From positions 124,001 to 188,000 of the forward strand of contig JBJMLA010000162.1 in NCBI GenBank assembly GCA_045805505.1: a stretch of 64,000 bases of DNA. Reading direction: 5' to 3'. Under the pieces are notes generated by a model, which worked only from the letters and a program-made list of their open reading frames with translations, had not been told where the DNA came from and ran no database searches. The stretch is from BP-464 sp045805505 (lineage in GTDB: Bacteria > Actinomycetota > Thermoleophilia > Solirubrobacterales > Solirubrobacteraceae). Of this stretch, positions 49,201-55,200 are shown in pieces. The translations under genes were made by a program, and so were the position numbers. The stretch's first letter is position 1; every line of letters begins with the position of its first letter.

Positions 49201-52200
49201 CGCCCGTCTGATCGCCGGCACGGGTATCGGCACGTCGTCCGATCCCATCGAGACGGCGGTCAGCCTCCTCGAGGCCTCGACCACGACCGGCGGCATCCGG
49301 CTCAGGAACACGGGCGCGCTGACCATCGGCGGCGTCTCCTCGCAGGTCGGCCTGGCCGCGGCCGGCACCATCGACGTCCGCACCACGGGCACCATGACCG
49401 TCGACGAGGCCGTCGACAGCGCCGCCGGCCCCGTGAACCTCGCCGCGACCACGACGCTCACCGTCAACGCGCCGATCACCACCGGCGGCGGCGCGGCGAC
49501 TCTGACCGCCGGCACCGCGATGACCTTCACGTCGCTCGGCTCGATCGACGCCGAGTCCGGCGCCCCCGGCGTCACGCTGACCGCGCAGGCCGGCGGCATC
49601 GGCATGGACGACGGCTCGGTCGTCAACGCCCGCGGCGGCCTGATCACCCTGACCGCCACCGGGCGGATCCGGCTGAGCCTGCTGACGACGACGACCGACG
49701 TCACCGTGACCTCCTCGGGCGCCGACATCGTCGACAACGCCACCGAGGCCACGGTGCTCGACATCTCGGCCACCAACGCGCTCCTGCACGCGGCGACCGG
49801 CATCGGCTCGGCGAGCAACCCGCTCGAGCTCGCCGTGACGCGCCTGGAGGCCGACGCCGGCTCCGGCGGCCTCTACGCCGACGACACCGACGGCCTGATC
49901 ATCGGCGGCATCACCAGCAGCGCCCTGCCCGGCGCGGCCACGACCACGGGCCTGCGCGCCGCCGGCACCATCCTCGTCACCACCACGGGCTTCCTGCGGA
50001 TCGTCGAGAACGTGACCTCCACGGGCGCCGACCTGACGCTGCAGGCCATCGACTCGTCGATCGTCACCGCGGCCAACGTCGTGATCCCCGACACCTTCGG
50101 CGAGCGGACCGCCACCAGCGCCGCCGACGGCACCGACGCCGACGAGGACCTCAGCGTTATCGGCGCGACGATCAGCGCCGCCACGACCGCCACGCTGCTC
50201 GCGGGCGACGACATGCTCATCGATGCCACCTCGGCGGTCATCGGTGGCAACCAGGTCACGCTGCGTATCGACCACGGTGACGCCGACGCCGGCACCGGCG
50301 CGCGCTTCGACCTCCTCGGCGCGCTCACCGCCCCGGAGATCCTCGTCACGGGCGCACGCAGCGGCGACGTCTTCTACCTGCACCCGGCCGGCCTCGGCGG
50401 CCACGTTGCCGTCAAGGGCGACGTCGACGGCCAGACCGGCGGCTCCGACGTCTTCATCCTCGATCGCCTGCCCAGCATCGACACCGCGCACAAGCTGCTG
50501 ACCGGCGTCACGGGCCCCGGCGCGCTCGTCACCGGCAACGAGGTCTCGCCGGTGCGCTTCACGGTCGACCTCGACGGCCGCGGCGGCGCCGACGAGTACT
50601 TCGTCGACGTCACCGGCGCCAGCGACTACATCGTGCGGGTCTCCGACAGCGGCCTGGCCGACGACGGCGCCGACATCCTCACCATCAACGGCACCCAGGC
50701 CACCGCCAACGTCTTCCTGGTCCGCGCGGGCTTCGTTGCCCGGATGCAGCCCAACGGCCCGGCCGCGTCGGACTTCGCCTCGACCTACGAGCGCATCAAC
50801 TACGACGCGACGATCAACGTCATGCGGCTCAACGGCGGCGACGTCGTCGACCGCTTCTACCTCGACGACAACAGCGCGATCCTGACCGTCGACGGCGCCG
50901 GTGGCGACGACAAGTTCCAGGTCGGCCAGCTCTACGGCTACGACCGCCTCTCGACCACCGGGCCGACGCCGAGCTGGGTCACGCCGGCGAGCACCGTCCC
51001 GCCGCAGGTCGCCACGGGCGACGAGATCGGCACGGTCCAGACCACGCGCGGCTTCCTGAGCCGAGGCGTCAGCTACTCGACCACGATCTACGGTGGCGAG
51101 GGCGACGATTCGTTCCTGGTCTACGGCAACCAGGCCGTGCTCAAGCTGTTCGGCGAGAACGGCGACGACGAGTTCGTCATCCGCGCCTTCGCGCTGGCGG
51201 GATCCACCGAGAGCGCCAGCGAAGAGACGGAGATCGCGGGCGGCGCCGGCGACGACCACATCGAGTACAACGTCAACGCCCCGGTCGGCATCGACGGCGG
51301 CGGCGGCTCCGACACCGTGGTCGCGGTCGGCACCGAGTTCTCCGACGACTTCGTCATCACCTCCGACCGGATCATGGGCGCGGGCCTCAACGTGCTCTAC
51401 GCCAGCGTCGAGCGCGTCGAGGTCGACGGCATGGAGGGCAACGACCACTTCTACGTGCTCAGCACGAGCGCGAACGCGGTCACCGTCATCTCCGGCGGCG
51501 AGGGCAGCGACACCATCGACGTCGGCGGCGACGTCACCGGCCGCGTGGTCGCGCTGTCGGCCGAGGGCGTCAGCGGCCAGATCAACCACGCGGTGACGAG
51601 CACCGACCCGAACTTCGACGGCATCCTCGCGCCGGGCCTGAGCCTCAACGTCGCGGGGATCGTCACCAATGTCGGCACCGTCTCGGTCGTCCAGACCGAC
51701 GGCACGCGCGTCGCCGAGGGCAGCTCGGCGACCGACAGCTACACGATCAAGCTGGCCGGGACCGCCCCCTCGGTCACGGGGACCACGGCGTTCCTGACGA
51801 TCTCGGCCGCCCAGGCGCCCGCCGCGCTGCTCGCCCAGCACGCGCGCAGCGTCGAGCTCTCCGCCGACAACGGCACGACGTGGGCGACGAGCCTCGTCCT
51901 GCGCTTCGAGGTCGGAGCGGGTGGCGCCACCGATTGGAACCGGACGCAGGAGATCCTGGTGCGCGCCGTCGACGACGCGGTGGCCGAGGGTCCGCTGACG
52001 GTCACGATCAGCCACTCGATCAGCAGCACGGCGACCGCGTTCAACAACCTGATCATCAGCAACGTCGACGCGATGGTCATCGACAACGACCGCGCTGATC
52101 TCGTCGTCACGCCCGACGACGCGCGCACCGCGGTCACCGAGGACGACAGCTCGACGAACGACACGTACACGCTGTCGCTGACCCGCGCGCCTTCGGCGGG

Positions 52201-55200
52201 GGAGACGGTGACCATCACGATGGTCTTCGACTCGACCCAGCTGGTGCTCTCGCGCACGTCGGTGACCTTCGACAGCACCAACTGGAACACCCCGGTGACG
52301 ATCACCGTCTCCGGCAAGTCCGACGCGCTGCCCGAGAACACGCAGCTGCTCTCCATCACCCACCTGGTGACGAGCACCGGCGGCACGGGTGTGTTCGCCG
52401 GGATCACCGACGAGTACGAGCTGCCCGTCGAGCTCACCGACGACGACGCCGGCGGCGTGCTCGTCACCCAGACCGGCGGCAGCACCATCGTCTCGCCCGG
52501 CACCACCGACGAGTACTCGCTGCGGCTGACCCGCGCCGTCGCCGCGGGCAAGACCGTGACGATCACGCTGATCACCGACGGCAAGACCATCGTCAGCGCC
52601 GCCGACCCCAGCGACACGCGCTTCACCGCCGCCACGTCCACGAGCGCCGCCACGGTCACCTTCGGCCCCGGCGACTGGTCCACGCCGTTCCGCGTCAAGG
52701 TCGCCAACAACGACGCCTACGTGCCGTCGAACCCGAGCCAGCCCACGCAGGTCTTCCCGGCGCAGTCGCACACGCTCGACCGGATCTTCGGGCCGCTGAT
52801 CATCGAGGGCGGCGACGTCCTGGCGCGGCCGCTCGACGTCGGCGTCCGGCTGCCCACCGAGCTCGATGCCAGCGAGCTCTTCGACGGCATCGTCCACGTC
52901 GACGAGTCCAACAACACGGACACGCTCAACATCTACAACGACTCCACCGTCACCAGCGGCACGGCGAGCTCGACCGGCAGCCTCCAGGCGATCTCCGCCG
53001 GGGCATGGACCGCGCTGACCGAGATCTACGGCGGCGCCTCGACCACCCCGGCGATCGGCAGCTTCGGCCGGATCAGCGGGCTGGCCATGGGCACGCAGCT
53101 GGTCCCCGGCGGCTTCGAGCGCGGGATCACCTACCACGGCATCGAGGTCGTCGACATCCTGCTCGGCCAGGGCAACGACACCTTCGACGTCAGCCACACC
53201 GTCGCCGGCTCGATCACCGTCGTCCAGGGCGGCGGCGGCGACGACACGCTGACCGTGTCCGCGGCGCCCGGCTCGACCACCGGCGGTGCGGCCGCCCCGC
53301 TGGTCCTGCTCGGCGACAGCACGCAGGACGGCGCCTTCTACAACGTCACGACCTTCCTGCTCAGCGCGCTGGGCCGCGCCGCCCGCGGCCGCGTCTTCAC
53401 CAACCCGGGCAACGACCTGATCGATGCGCGCCTGGCCACCGGCGCGGTCACCATCTACGGCGGCGCCGGCAACGACGTCATCTACGGCAGCGCCTTCGAC
53501 GACCAGCTCGCCGGCGGCTCGGGCAACGACGACATCCAGGGCGGCCTCGGCAACGACCACCTCTACGGCGACAACGGCTTCAACCTCAACCTCTCGCGCC
53601 GCCTGAGCCTGTCGGTCCAGCCGCTGCTGGTCGCAATCGAGCCCGGCGTCGCCGACACCGCCAGCGGCGACACCCTGGTCGTCGGCAACGACTCGCTCAA
53701 CGGCGGCGGCGGCGACGACATCCTGCTCGGCGATATGGGGATCATCGATCAGATCGCCGGCACCAACCGGCTGCTGAGCTCCGGCTCGGTCATCCGCGTC
53801 ACCTCGTGGCGCCCGAGCGCCGGCGGCAACGACAACCTGTCGGCGGGCGCGGGCAACGACATCGTCATCGCGGGCCGCGGCAACGACGTCCTCAACGCCG
53901 GCGACGGCACCGACCGCACCGGCGGCAACATCCTCATCGGCGACAACGGCACCGTCACCCTCGACGGGTTCGGCCGGCTGCTCTTCGTCGCCACCAGCGA
54001 TGCGCTCTACGGCGGCGCCGACGAGCTCTTCGGTGGCGCCGGCAACGACATCCTGCTCGCCGGCACGGGCGCCGACACGATCAACGACGCCGGCGGCGAC
54101 AACCTGGTCATCGGCGACAACGGCAGCGTCACCCCGGGTCCGAGCACCACGCTGGCCTTCGGCGAGCTCCTGCTGGCGCTGCCGCTCGGCACCGTCCGGA
54201 CGACCGACGCCGACTACGGCGGCAACGACCGCATCACGACCTACGTCGGCGACGACCTCGTCTTCGGCGGCCTGGGCAACGACACCATCAACGCCGGCGC
54301 CGGCCGCAACGTCGTCTTCGGCGACGGCGGCATCGCCCGTTACGGCGCCAACGGGATCGTGGAGCTGACCGGCGACACGAGCGGCGGCGACGACCGCATC
54401 ACCACCGGCACCGGCGCCGACCTGCTCCTGGGCGGCCTGGGCGCCGACATCCTCCTGGCCGGCGACGGCGCCAACGTCCTGATCGGCGACATCGGCCACA
54501 TCCTGCTCGACGACGCCGGCACGCTGCTGCGCGTCGAGACGCTGGCCAGCACCGGCTTCGGCGGCAACGACACCCTGACCGGCGGCAACGGCTCCGACGA
54601 CATCCTCGGCGGCGCCGGCAACGACACGATCCTCACGGGCGAGGGCGCCAACGTCGCCCTCGGCGACGACGGCGTGCTGCTCTACACCGCGGGCGTCCCG
54701 ACCGACATCGCCAGCACCGACACCGGTGAGACGAGCGAGGCCGTCGGCGGCGACGACACCATCACGGGCGGGGCCAGCGGCGAGGTCCTCATCGGCGGCA
54801 TCGGCAACGACCGCCTCGACGGCCAGGGCGGCGACGACGTCCTCATCGGCGACAGCGGCCGCGTCCTGCGCGACACCGCCGGCCACGTCACCACCGCGGC
54901 GCTCATCGCTCCGGGCTGGGGCGGCGACGACGTCCTGGAGGGCGACGGCGGCAACGACGCCATCATCGGCGGTGCCGGCTCGGACGCCATCTACGGCGGC
55001 GAGGGCAACGACATCCTTCTGGGCGACGAGGGCATCCTGGCCTTCACCGGCGGCCGCGTCACGCAGGCCACCTCGAGCCCCTTCGCGGACGCCAGCGGCG
55101 GCGACGACACGATCTACGGCGAGGGCGGCGACGACCTCGTCCTCGGCGGCGGCGGCAGCGACGTCATCGACGGCGGCGACGGCAACGACGCGCTCGTCGG